The notes beneath the pieces are model-generated. The model saw only the letters and a program-made list of their open reading frames with translations. It did not search any database and was not told the origin of the DNA. The position numbers were made by a program, and so were the translations under genes. This document shows, one piece after another, positions 18,602-26,656 of a DNA stretch of 64,000 nucleotides. The stretch comes from Brevundimonas vesicularis. Its GTDB lineage: Bacteria; Pseudomonadota; Alphaproteobacteria; Caulobacterales; Caulobacteraceae. Location: the NCBI RefSeq assembly GCF_027105095.1, contig NZ_CP114278.1, positions 620,001 to 684,000 of the forward strand. The letters run 5' to 3'. Each line of letters opens with the position of its first letter. Position 1 is the first letter of the stretch.

Positions 18602-19081
18602 TTAGGCCGCTTCAGCCTTCTTTTCGGCCTGGCCTTCGATCAGCGGCTGGCCGGCGCCGATCTCGATACGGCGGGGCTTCAGCGCCTCGGGCAGCTCGCG
18701 CTTCAGCGAGATCGACAGCAGGCCGTTGACCAGGTTGGCGTCGTTGACGACGACATAGTCGGCCAGCTGGAACCGGCGCTCGAAATCGCGCTCGGCCAGG
18801 CCGCGATGCAGATAGGTCTTCTGCGTCGCCGTATCGTCGTTGGCGGTCTTGCGGCCGGTCACGGTGAGCAGGTTTTCCTTCACCTCGATGTTCAGCTCGT
18901 CGGGGCTGAAGCCGGCGACGGCGATCTCGATGCGATAGGCGTTCTCGCCCGTGGTCTCGATGTTGTAGGGGGGATAGCCCGTGTCCTGGCTGGTCGCGCG
19001 CGAGGCGTTTTCCAGCAGATTGGCCAGACGGTCGAAGCCGACGGCCGAACGGTACAGCGGGGTGAAATCATAGGTACGCAT
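18602..19081 (-). CDS. Hsp20-family small heat-shock protein (IbpA-like)
   Basis: 159-residue alpha-crystallin chaperone that holds unfolded proteins in the cytosol. It starts [19 protein letters not shown], the usual IbpA-like N-terminus, then YPPYNIE, an alpha-crystallin domain ([22 protein letters not shown], about 50-135) and the closing motif [13 protein letters not shown]. An AGGAGG lies exactly six bases before the ATG at 19081; the ATG at 19087 touches that sequence directly and is too close. A sigma-32-like promoter and a hairpin that covers the ribosome site lie upstream, so both transcription and translation may be heat-controlled. Confidence 0.95.
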   Translation of the reverse strand: MRTYDFTPLYRSAVGFDRLANLLENASRATSQDTGYPPYNIETTGENAYRIEIAVAGFSPDELNIEVKENLLTVTGRKTANDDTATQKTYLHRGLAERDFERRFQLADYVVVNDANLVNGLLSISLKRELPEALKPRRIEIGAGQPLIEGQAEKKAEAA

Positions 19082-19085
19082 CAGC

Positions 19086-19099
19086 ATCCTCCTGAGGAT
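19086..19099 (-). promoter_or_regulatory. Shine-Dalgarno-masking hairpin (ROSE-like RNA thermometer candidate)
   Basis: On the minus strand, ATCCT-CAGG-AGGAT folds into a five-pair hairpin that contains the AGGAGG ribosome site. A TTGCT stretch comes just before it, and a second stable hairpin (CCGTCCGG / CCGGGCGG) lies upstream. ROSE thermometers before small heat-shock genes of alphaproteobacteria have this order of elements. The fold was made by eye. Confidence 0.45.
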
Positions 19100-19211
19100 C
19101 AGCAAGGTTGAGCCGCCCGGCGTTTTGGCCCGGACGGTAGGAGATCAGATCGACGACCCGAAACCGGCGCCGTCAGTCTGGAGAACCCGAAATCGGCGTC
19201 CTCGGAAGCCG

Positions 19212-19239
19212 AGATGGGAACCGACGAAACGGCGTCAAG
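19212..19239 (-). promoter_or_regulatory. Sigma-32-type heat-shock promoter of hsp20
   Basis: On the minus strand, CTTGACG (19239-19233), 13 bases, then TCCCATCT (19219-19212), close to the CTTGAAA / CCCCATNT sigma-32 pattern. Transcription would begin near 19205 and leave a leader of about 120 bases before the hsp20 start. Confidence 0.6.
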
Positions 19240-19353
19240 GGTCCCGTCCGGACGATTTTTGCTTGCGTCAAATCCGCCTGTGTCTCGCGAAGTTCATTTG
19301 CGCGGGCGGCCCGCCTGCCTATGGAGAACGACCTGAACCTGGAGCCCTCGATC

Positions 19354-20160
19354 ATGCGCCTTGCCGTCTACGGCCTCGCCGCCGTCCTGCTGTCCGCCGC
19401 CCCCGCCCTGGCTCAACAGTCGCCCCAGACCCAGGGCGCGTGGACACCGCCGCGTTCGGCCCTGTCCAGCGCCATGCCGACGTTCTCCGACGACACGGCC
19501 TTGCAGACCGCCATCGCGGCCGAGACCCGGCCCGCCGCCGACCGGGCGCGCGACGTCTATCGTCATCCGTATGAATCCCTGACCTTCTGGGGGCTGACGC
19601 CGGGCATGACGGTTGTGGAGATCGAGCCGGGCGGCGCCAGCTGGTGGCGGCACATTCTGGAGCCCTATGCGGCGGCAACCGCCGGTCGCTATGTGCCGGT
19701 CAATCGCCCGCTGGAAAGCATGGGCGTGGCGGACGGAACCGCCGACTTCATCCTGGTGGCTCGCGCCTTCCACAACTGGTCGCGTAACGACCGGACCCAG
19801 CCGTATCTGCAGGCCTTCTTCAAGGCCTTGAAGCCCGGCGGCGTGCTGGCCGTCGAACAGCACCGCAGCGCGGAGGGTCTGAATGTCGCTGACGTCGCCT
19901 CCACCGGCTATGTGCCTGAAAGCTATGTGATCCATGAGGCGCGCAACGCCGGCTTCGTGCTGGAGGCGCGCAGCGAACTGAACGCCAATGCCAAGGACGA
20001 CCACGATCACCCGTTCGGGGTCTGGACCCTGCCGCCGATCCGCCAGTCGGCTGCGCGCAACGACCCGTCGGGCCGCACCCTGACGCCCGAGGAACGCGCC
20101 GCCTTCGACGCCATCGGCGAGAGCGATCGGATGACCCTGCGTTTCCGCAAGCCCGAATAG
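19354..20160 (+). CDS. Predicted methyltransferase-like protein with a signal peptide (COG4798-like), paralog 1
   Basis: 268 residues. A clear Sec signal peptide (MRLAVYGLAAVLLSAAPALAQ) is followed by a domain that resembles a class I SAM methyltransferase: RHPYESLTFWGL, TVVEIEPGGASWW in the place of motif I (about residue 88), ILVARAFHNW, and LKPGGVLAVEQHR near 165. It ends AIGESDRMTLRFRKPE. It is paralogous along its length to the next gene, with the same C-terminus. Motif I lacks the usual GxGxG spacing. Export to the periplasm, where SAM is not expected, makes a true methyltransferase role doubtful. Confidence 0.78.
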   Translation: MRLAVYGLAAVLLSAAPALAQQSPQTQGAWTPPRSALSSAMPTFSDDTALQTAIAAETRPAADRARDVYRHPYESLTFWGLTPGMTVVEIEPGGASWWRHILEPYAAATAGRYVPVNRPLESMGVADGTADFILVARAFHNWSRNDRTQPYLQAFFKALKPGGVLAVEQHRSAEGLNVADVASTGYVPESYVIHEARNAGFVLEARSELNANAKDDHDHPFGVWTLPPIRQSAARNDPSGRTLTPEERAAFDAIGESDRMTLRFRKPE

Positions 20161-20255
20161 GCTGTCTTGCGTTTTGACCGGACCTGCGAACCCGATTAAG
20201 CCCAAGGCGTCAGGGTGCGTCGGACGCGGGTCCCGGCGTCCTGCGGAGGTTTTGA

Positions 20256-21176
20256 ATGGCTGATCGTCTGGCGAGCGCGAGCGGATTGTCGCGTCGGTTT
20301 CTGCTGAGCGGCGCTGCGGCGCTGGGGCTGACCGGCGTGGCGGCTTGCGGGCGCAAGGACGAGGCCGCAAAGGCGCCCGCCGCGCCGCCCACACCCGCAG
20401 GGCCGCCGGAAGGCTCGCTGGAATGGGCGGTCGAGGGGTCGTGGCGCTCGGCCCAGGACAAGGCGCGCGACGCCTTCCGTCACCCGATGGAGACGCTGCG
20501 GTTCTTCGGGCTCCAACCCAAGATGACGGTGGTGGAGTTCTGGCCCGGCAGCGGCTGGTACACCGAAATCCTGGCCCCCTATCTGGCAAAGGGGGCGGGA
20601 ACCTATGTCGCCGCCCTGTTCCCCGAGGGGCCGACCGCCGATCCGGCGCAGGCCGTGCTGAACACCGCCTTCCGCACCCGGTTCTCCAGCGACAAGAAGC
20701 TCTATGGGGAACCGCAGTTTTCGGTCTTCGGCGCGGGGTCCGGCCCGGTGATCGCGGCGGGCACGGCCGAGATGTGCCTGTTCATGCGAACCCTGCATGG
20801 CTGGATGGCGGCGGGCATTGCGGAGAAGGCCTTCGCCGACGCCTTCGCCGCCCTGCGCCCCGGCGGTATCCTGGGCATCGAACAGCACCGGCTAGCCCCT
20901 GCGCAGGATCAGGACCCGGTCGCGGCCAACGGTTATGTGCAGGAAGCCTTCGTGCGCCAGTTGGCGGCTGAGGCGGGCTTCGTCTTCGTCGAGGCGTCCG
21001 AGATCAACGCCAATCCGGAAGACACCAAGGATCACCCGTTCGGCGTCGACACCCTGGCGCCCACGCGCCTGACGGCGCCGCGCGGCGAACCGGCGGACCC
21101 CGCCTTCGACCGATCCAAATATGACGCGATCGGCGAGAGCGATCGCATGACCTTGAAGTTCAGGAAGCCCGAGTGA
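20256..21176 (+). CDS. Predicted methyltransferase-like lipoprotein with a twin-arginine signal, paralog 2
   Basis: 306 residues. The N-terminus has the Tat-like motif SRRFLLSG and the lipobox TGVAAC, then a Pro/Ala linker and the same fold as the gene before it: RHPMETLRFFGL, TVVEFWPGSGWY, LRPGGILGIEQHR and the ending AIGESDRMTLKFRKPE. Motif I here (WPGSGWYTEILAPY) is nearer to a working SAM-binding loop than in paralog 1. The Tat signal would allow export after folding, possibly with a cofactor bound. The gene arose from a local duplication and its stop overlaps the GTG of the hydrolase gene. Confidence 0.8.
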   Translation: MADRLASASGLSRRFLLSGAAALGLTGVAACGRKDEAAKAPAAPPTPAGPPEGSLEWAVEGSWRSAQDKARDAFRHPMETLRFFGLQPKMTVVEFWPGSGWYTEILAPYLAKGAGTYVAALFPEGPTADPAQAVLNTAFRTRFSSDKKLYGEPQFSVFGAGSGPVIAAGTAEMCLFMRTLHGWMAAGIAEKAFADAFAALRPGGILGIEQHRLAPAQDQDPVAANGYVQEAFVRQLAAEAGFVFVEASEINANPEDTKDHPFGVDTLAPTRLTAPRGEPADPAFDRSKYDAIGESDRMTLKFRKPE

Positions 21177-22222
21177 ACCGCGCCCAAGCCTTCGCCGCCA
21201 ACGCCCCGCTGATGGGGGTTCCCGGCGCCGCCCCGCCGCCCGGCGGAAAGGGCGACTGGTTTCGCGGCGCGGGCGGAATGCGCCTGCGCGCCGGGCTGTG
21301 GAAGCCGTCTCATCTCGCTGCGGACAAGGTGCTCGGCACCGTCGTGCTCAGCCCCGGCCGCACCGAGCCGATCGAGAAATACTATGAGGTGATCGGCAAC
21401 TTCCTGGCGCGCGGCTGGTGCGTGCTGACCCACGACTGGCGGGGCCAAGGGCTGTCGGCCCGCCTGCTGCCCGACCGGCTGAAGGGTCACGCCCGTGCGG
21501 TCGAGGAGTTTCTGGACGACTACAACCGCCTGCTGAACGCCTATGAGGACCAGTGCCCCAAGCCCTGGATCATGGTGGGCCATTCGATGGGCGCGTGCCT
21601 GAACCTGTTGTCGCTGGAGAGCGGCGAGGACCGGTTCGCCGGCGCAGTCCTGTCCAGCCCCATGCTGCGCATCAAGACCGGCAAACGGTCGATGTGGTCG
21701 GTCAAGCTGGTGGTGCGCTGGAACATCCGCCACGGCCAGGCGGGCGACTATATCCTGGGCGACCCCGACGATCCGTTCGACCACAACTTCGCCGAAGACG
21801 CCCTGACCTCGGACGAGACCCGCTATGAGATGTGGCGTCAGCAGCTCTACGCCTGTCCGCACCTGGCCATCGGCGGTCCGACCTATGGCTGGCTGGCCTT
21901 TGCGCTGGACGCCGGCGAGCGCGCGCTGAAGCCCAAGGCCCTGAAGGCGGTCAAGGCGCCGGTCGTGATCGTCCAGGCCAGCGCCGACGACGTGGTGTGG
22001 AAACAGACCAACCAATGGGCCGCCAAACGCATCCCGCGCGGTCGCTACGTCGAGGTCGCCGGCGCCAAGCACGAGGTCATCATGGAGGCCGACGACCTGC
22101 GCGCGGTCTTCCTGAACGAATTCGACGCCATGGCCGATCTGGTTGCGCCTGCGGCCGACGCGGTCACGGACCCGGCGGCGAGGACTGCGGACGTGACGGC
22201 GGAGATGTCGTCGGTCAGCTAG
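21173..22222 (+). CDS. Alpha/beta hydrolase (lysophospholipase-like)
   Basis: 349 residues from a GTG that overlaps the previous stop (GTGA). An alpha/beta-hydrolase of the serine aminopeptidase / monoacylglycerol-lipase group: the oxyanion region LSPGRTEPIEKYYEV, the nucleophile elbow GHSMGA near residue 139, the acid in QASADDVV near 270 and the histidine in GAKHEVIMEAD near 300. The C-terminal 30 residues are Ala-rich and variable. It likely cleaves lipid esters in the cytosol, as no signal peptide is seen. It shares its CTAG stop with the original end of the convergent S41 gene. Confidence 0.87.
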   Translation: MNRAQAFAANAPLMGVPGAAPPPGGKGDWFRGAGGMRLRAGLWKPSHLAADKVLGTVVLSPGRTEPIEKYYEVIGNFLARGWCVLTHDWRGQGLSARLLPDRLKGHARAVEEFLDDYNRLLNAYEDQCPKPWIMVGHSMGACLNLLSLESGEDRFAGAVLSSPMLRIKTGKRSMWSVKLVVRWNIRHGQAGDYILGDPDDPFDHNFAEDALTSDETRYEMWRQQLYACPHLAIGGPTYGWLAFALDAGERALKPKALKAVKAPVVIVQASADDVVWKQTNQWAAKRIPRGRYVEVAGAKHEVIMEADDLRAVFLNEFDAMADLVAPAADAVTDPAARTADVTAEMSSVS

Positions 22223-23445
22223 GCGGCTGGCGCGGCGGCCAGAACGCGAAGGCCCGCCGCCAGAATGTCTTCGCCTTCGGGCACAGTCACGTCCGGCTGC
22301 ATCAGCTAACGGGGCTGGCCTTTCACGTCATAGACGGGTTCGGCGGAATACTGGGCTTTGACGCCGGTGCGGTCGAGGGTGATGGGAAAGACCGCCGCGC
22401 CCAGCCCCATCATGGGCGTGCCGACGACCGTGGCGCGACCCAGCCCCCGCATGCCCATGGGAAAACCCTCGGCCATGCTGCCGCTCCAGTGGTTCGTCAG
22501 GACCACGACAGGGCGGACGTAGGTGAAGGGCCCGCGCGGCTCGACCGTCTCGGTCCAGAAGTCGCCGAGGCCTCGCCCCTGCCGCCGCCGCATCTGGGCG
22601 TAGGGCTTCGTCTCACTGATGAACCGGCCCATGATCGGGCGCGCGATGGCGGTATCGCCCCCTCCGTTGTCACGCACGTCGATGATCAGGCCAGGCGCGT
22701 CGCGGAACTCGGCCAGGGCCTGATCAAAGCTTTCGGTCACTGCGTCGTCAGCAAAGCTGCGAATGGCGACATAACCGACGCGGTCGTCCAGCCTGCGCCA
22801 TTCGACATTCGGCTTGGGTGCAGATTGGCGGATCGGAAGCAGCAGGTCGCGCGGCGAGGCTGATCCGGTCGCCACCTGATAGCGACGCGGCTGACCGCGA
22901 CGGCCGGCGATGGCGCTGTTCAGGGCATAGGCCTGGGCCGCCTGATCCGGCCGGCTCAGGCATTTCGGCAGCAGATCGTGGGCCACCGCCGCGACCGGGC
23001 GGTCGTCCACGGTCAGGATCACGTCGCCGAGACGAAGGCCGACCTCAGACGCCACGCTGTCTTCGTCTATGGCGGTCACCACGGCCTGGCCGTTACGCCA
23101 ATCGGCGATCAGATCCGAAATCGGCAATCTTGGAGAACCGGCGGGCGGGTCCGCCAGCGAGGTATGGGGATCGTAGAGTTCGGCCAGGGTGCGACGTAGA
23201 ACCTCGGCGAAGGCTTCGTCGGACTCCGCCGATCGCGCCATCGGACGATACAAGGCTCGGACGTGATCCCAATCGGTGCGTTTGTCGGAAAAGAAGCAGT
23301 AGCGATCCCGCAGGGTCTCCCACAACTCATCGAAATCGTTCAGGAAAGTGACGTCGTGATCGGGTTCGGCCGCCCACGCTGCCCTGCCTATCGCAGGTGT
23401 CACCGCAGCCCCCAGCGCGGCCTTCAACATGAGGCGCCGATCCAT
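22219..23445 (-). pseudogene. S41-family serine peptidase, C-terminus cut by an in-frame amber codon
   Basis: The open frame is 379 residues (22306-23445): a Tat-like signal peptide (MDRRLMLKAALGAA to AAWA), a PDZ-like part (GLRLGDVILTVDDRPVAA) and the S41 catalytic domain (LIIDVRDNGGGDTA, nucleophile serine in NHWSGSMAEGFPMGMRGLG). It stops at TAG (22306-22308) right after VYDVKGQPR. The same frame then runs on for 28 codons to a second TAG at 22219, and the extension (MQPDVTVPEGEDILAAGL) is the usual S41 C-terminus. The catalytic core is whole, so the short form may still work. Alternatives are a recent nonsense mutation, readthrough or a sequencing error. Confidence 0.8.
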
Positions 23446-23509
23446 CTTCGTCCCGCTCCGTAAGCAATCGTCTCGCTATTTGTGGACCGCAGGCGCGGGA
23501 TTGAACCAG

Positions 23510-24086
23510 TTAAACTCCTGTAAGCCCCTCGGCGCGCCAGCGTCGGTCGATCGTCTGGGTGACGCCGCATAGCTGCAGGAAGGCGACGGCGACGCCGGGT
23601 CCGGTCTCGGCCTTCACCAGAAGGGGAAGAACGATCCACTCGCGCGGGAAGCGCATGACCATCACGTCGTCGCTGGCGCGCAGGTGCGGGCAGTATTTCA
23701 TCGAGCGGTCGACGCAGCGACGGTGCAGGGGCGCGATCGAGCCGGCGTCGATCATGACCCGGTCGTCGGCGATGTCGGCGCGAACCTGACCGCCGCGCGC
23801 CCTGAGCTGACCGGCGCATCGTCGCGCGGCGATCTGGGTCCAGCGATCGCCTTCCTCAGTCGGCTCGCCGCACATAGGGCACAGCATGCGCGCGACCGTG
23901 AGACGTTGTCGGACCAGATGGTTCTTTGAATATTGCGGCTTGCCGGCGCCGGGCGCGCTGGCCTTGCATCAGGGCGAGACGACCGCCGACGGTTCGGCAT
24001 GGTGCGGCGCCCGTAATCTCTTCTCCGGTCCAGCTCGTGACCCAGGGCGCGTCGACGCCGACAACCAGTTTGGACTGCCCAGCCAT
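23510..24086 (-). pseudogene. Uncharacterised CxxC (zinc-ribbon-like) protein, frameshifted
   Basis: Two overlapping frames together make one protein of about 192 residues. The first starts at 24086 (MAGQSKLVVGVDAPW, with GAGGGGACGG upstream) and reads well to LALMQGQRA. From about 23955 the sense passes to the +1 frame, GAGKPQYSKNHLVRQRL, then TVARMLCPMCGEPTEEGDRW and on to 23510. Loss of one GC pair in the GCGCGC run near 23951-23960 would explain it. The motif CPMCG, a second cysteine pair region and PLHRRCVDRSMKYCPHL suggest a metal-binding fold. I do not know its function. If the shift is real, a 125-residue product from 23887 could still be made. Confidence 0.7.
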
Positions 24087-24161
24087 CGAAATCCGTCCCC
24101 TCAACCGTCCGCACCCTGACGCCGTCTCTCGACCTGCGTCAATATGCGCCAGCTCGTAGAT

Positions 24162-24947
24162 TCAGGCGGCCGCGCGTTTCAGCGTCACCAGCGCCTGGTC
24201 GATCAGGCGCGCGTCGCCGACGGCCAGGACCTGGCCCCTGTCGTCCGGCGCTGCGCCGCGCCAGTTCACGACCTTGCCGCCCGCCGCCTCGATGACAGGC
24301 ACGAGGGCGGACCAGTCCCAGGGCTTCAGGCTGGTCTCGGCGACCAGATCCATCTTGCCCGCCGCCACCATGGCGTAGGCGTAGGCGTCGCAGCCCAGGC
24401 GCGCCAGGCGAGCGGTCGCACGCACCTGGGTCCAGGCGCCCAGTTCCGCGCCGTTGAAGATGTCGGGGTCCGTGGTCGAGATGACGGCGTGGGTCAGCTT
24501 CTCGCAGGATCGCACGGCCAGCGGCGTCTCGACGTCGCCGCGCAACAGGCGCGCGCCGGACGGGCCGCCGATAAAGATTTCGTCCAGATAGGGCTGGGCG
24601 ATGACGCCGACGGTCGGCTTGCCGGCCGTGCGAAGGGCGATCAGCGTGGTCCACAGCGGCAGGCCTGAAATGAAGGCGCGCGTGCCGTCGATGGGATCCA
24701 GCACCCAGACGTGCTCGGCGTCCGGCCGATCCTCGCCATACTCCTCGCCGATGACGCCGTGGTCGGGATAGCGGGCGGCGATCAGGCGGCGGATGGCGGC
24801 CTCGGCCTGTTTGTCGGCTTCCGTGACGGGATCGAAGCCGGCCGGGCCGCCCTTGTCCTCATGCCCGATGTCCGAGCGGAAGAAGGGTAGGGTCACGCGC
24901 GCGGCTTCACGCGCCAGTTCGATGGCGAAGGCTTCGTATTCGGTCAT
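24162..24947 (-). CDS. hisN: Histidinol-phosphatase, inositol-monophosphatase family
   Basis: 261 residues. Mg-dependent phosphatase of the IMPase superfamily: GEEYGED (about residue 67), the metal motif VLDPIDGTRAFISG (about 83-97), and the C-terminal aspartate motif KPWDWSALVPVIEAAGG (about 208). The form CDAYAYAMVAAGKMDLVAE is typical of the HisN group, which performs the eighth histidine step in bacteria without the HAD-type enzyme. No other his biosynthesis gene is in the window, so an inositol-monophosphatase role is still possible. Confidence 0.85.
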   Translation of the reverse strand: MTEYEAFAIELAREAARVTLPFFRSDIGHEDKGGPAGFDPVTEADKQAEAAIRRLIAARYPDHGVIGEEYGEDRPDAEHVWVLDPIDGTRAFISGLPLWTTLIALRTAGKPTVGVIAQPYLDEIFIGGPSGARLLRGDVETPLAVRSCEKLTHAVISTTDPDIFNGAELGAWTQVRATARLARLGCDAYAYAMVAAGKMDLVAETSLKPWDWSALVPVIEAAGGKVVNWRGAAPDDRGQVLAVGDARLIDQALVTLKRAAA

Positions 24948-25017
24948 GGCGCTCCCTTATCGCGCTTTCGCCGGCATGGGCGCCCCTTGAGACGTGCAGA
25001 TCAGGGAGACGCGCAGA

Positions 25018-25398
25018 TCAGGCGGCGGCCGCGTCGTCCGCATGCAGGGATTTGGCCAGATCCAGCAAACGCCGGCGGGGCCGTTCGTCCAACTGATAGT
25101 AGGCCTGGATCAGATCCAGCGTTTCCTTGCGCGAAAAGACCTCGCCGCCCTTGGGCGTCGGTGCGTCGGCCTCAATCGCCTCGGCCAGGCCATCGTAGAA
25201 ATAGGCGACGGGCGTTTCGAGCGCCTCGGCCAACTGCCACAGGCGCGCGGCGGAGATGCGGTTGGCGCCGCATTCGTACTTCTGGATTTGCTGAAAGCGG
25301 ATGCCGACCTGAACAGCCAACTGCTGCTGGGTCAGGCCAAGCAGGCGGCGACGGCGGCGCAGGCGGCGGCCCAGATGAAGGTCGATGTCGTCGGCCAT
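25018..25398 (-). CDS. XRE-family transcriptional regulator
   Basis: 126 residues. A Cro/C1-type helix-turn-helix fills residues 9-62 (LTQQQLAVQVGIRFQQIQKYECGANRISAARLWQLAEAL), preceded by a very basic LGRRLRRRRRLLG. The C-terminal part ends in ERPRRRLLDLAKSLHAD, as in many short alphaproteobacterial regulators. The start at 25398 has GAGGATC just upstream; a frame to 25443 adds 15 residues without support. Target unknown; it is next to hisN and divergent from the glsB-like gene. Confidence 0.85.
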   Translation of the reverse strand: MADDIDLHLGRRLRRRRRLLGLTQQQLAVQVGIRFQQIQKYECGANRISAARLWQLAEALETPVAYFYDGLAEAIEADAPTPKGGEVFSRKETLDLIQAYYQLDERPRRRLLDLAKSLHADDAAAA

Positions 25399-25586
25399 GA
25401 CGGTGATCCTCGTCTCAACGTCTGTCCCGATGCGGGACGACACGCGTCGACCACGGCAATCGTCGTGCCGGATCGCGCCGGAGGCGAATTCGGCCTTATT
25501 GCGGCGAGGTTGGAGCCAGGACGCAACCGTATGGCCCGAGCCGCATTTACTGCAACAGCTTGGCTTTTAAAGGAAGGAACCACAGC

Positions 25587-25841
25587 ATGGGTCTCGGAAT
25601 CATTGGTTGGCTCGTCATCGGCATCGTCGCCGGCTGGCTGGCTGAAAAGGTCATGGGTCGCAATCACGGCCTGCTGACGAACCTGATCGTCGGCGTCATC
25701 GGCGCTCTGATCGGCGGCTTCATCGCTGCAAACGTCTTCGGTACGCCGGTTGGCGGCTTCAACTTCGTCACCCTGATCGTGGCGTTCCTGGGCGCCTGCC
25801 TGCTGCTGTTCCTGTTGGGGTTGGTCAAGCGTCGCGCTTGA
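25587..25841 (+). CDS. GlsB/YeaQ/YmgE-family stress-response membrane protein
   Basis: 84-residue membrane protein of the transglycosylase-associated family with three hydrophobic helices: MGLGIIGWLVIGIVAGWLAE, then LIVGVIGALIGGFIAANVFG and LIVAFLGACLLLFLLGL. A strong GGAAGGA sits ten bases before the ATG. Members are often induced under stress and in stationary phase; the biochemical role is unknown. A terminator follows. Confidence 0.9.
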   Translation: MGLGIIGWLVIGIVAGWLAEKVMGRNHGLLTNLIVGVIGALIGGFIAANVFGTPVGGFNFVTLIVAFLGACLLLFLLGLVKRRA

Positions 25842-25862
25842 TCCGGCAGTAGGTCGATAAGG

Positions 25863-25892
25863 AAAAGGGCGGCTCTCGCGAGCCGCCCTTTT
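25863..25892 (+). terminator. Rho-independent terminator after the glsB-like gene
   Basis: A 13-base-pair stem AAAAGGGCGGCTC / GAGCCGCCCTTTT with a TCGC loop and a T run. Confidence 0.88.
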
Positions 25893-25930
25893 TGCTGCGT
25901 CATTGTCAGGGCTGGATTGCGGGCAGACGA

Positions 25931-25959
25931 AAGGGCGGCCGGGAAACCCGACCGCCCTT
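25931..25959 (-). terminator. Terminator of the downstream secreted-protein gene
   Basis: Stem AAGGGCGGCCGGG / CCCGACCGCCCTT with one mismatch and a three-base loop; on the minus strand it is followed by TCGTC. It lies 25 bases after the stop of the gene at 25985. Confidence 0.65.
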
Positions 25960-25984
25960 GATCATCCAGCCTTGGAAGACTGTC

Positions 25985-26503
25985 TTATTGCGGCTCGGTC
26001 GGAGCTGGCGTGGCGCTGTCCGGGGCGGGAGCAGCCGGTTCCGTCGTAGCGGGTTCCGCAGTGGTGGGGTCCGTGGGCTCGGCGGCGGGCTCAGCCGTCG
26101 GTTCGGCCATCGGATCAGAAGCCGGGGCGGGAGTTGCCGCCGGAGCCGCCGGGGCGCCGGCGATCGGAGCGGCGGCGTCGAACTCGGCCTTGGTGTACGC
26201 CACCACGACGCCGGTTCCTTCCTGGCGGATTCCGCTCAGCGGCACGGCGCGAAGCTGGCCGTCGGCGCCGCGAACGGTGAGTTCCTGCTTGCCTTCGGCA
26301 TTGTTCTGAACGCCTTCCAGCTTGCCCAGCTCGCCATCAGGACCGGAAACGCTCGATCCGGGGTTCAGCGACAGCGATTGCTGCGAGGACGCAGCGGCGG
26401 CAGGCGCGGCGGCGGGAGCGGGCGTGGCTTCTTGCGCCAGAGCCGGCGCGACGGTCATGAAAGCGGCGGCGGCGCCAACCAGAAGAGCGGTCTTGATATT
26501 CAT
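25985..26503 (-). CDS. Secreted Ala/Pro/Thr/Glu-rich protein with a PRC-barrel-like core
   Basis: 172 residues. A signal peptide (MNIKTALLVGAAAAFMTVAPALAQ) is followed by an Ala/Pro stretch, a short folded part (about 45-110: NPGSSVSGPDGELGKLEG to TVRGADGQLRAVPLSGIRQEG) that looks like a PRC-barrel-type strand pattern, and a C-terminal low-complexity tail (about 115-172) of Pro, Ala, Glu and Thr in irregular EPTAEPA repeats. A periplasmic or outer-membrane-associated stress protein is a guess; I do not recognise a named family. Confidence 0.72.
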   Translation of the reverse strand: MNIKTALLVGAAAAFMTVAPALAQEATPAPAAAPAAAASSQQSLSLNPGSSVSGPDGELGKLEGVQNNAEGKQELTVRGADGQLRAVPLSGIRQEGTGVVVAYTKAEFDAAAPIAGAPAAPAATPAPASDPMAEPTAEPAAEPTDPTTAEPATTEPAAPAPDSATPAPTEPQ

Positions 26504-26656
26504 GGGTCATCCCCAGTTGCACGGGCCCGACGCCCGCACCCCTATATACTCCCCCTGTTACGGATTGTTTCGTGTGCCCCGAAATGACCTTGGCAGCGCC
26601 CCGGTTGGACGATTCTTGGTCTATGTTCGGGCGATCCGCGATTCGAGAGGCCACGT

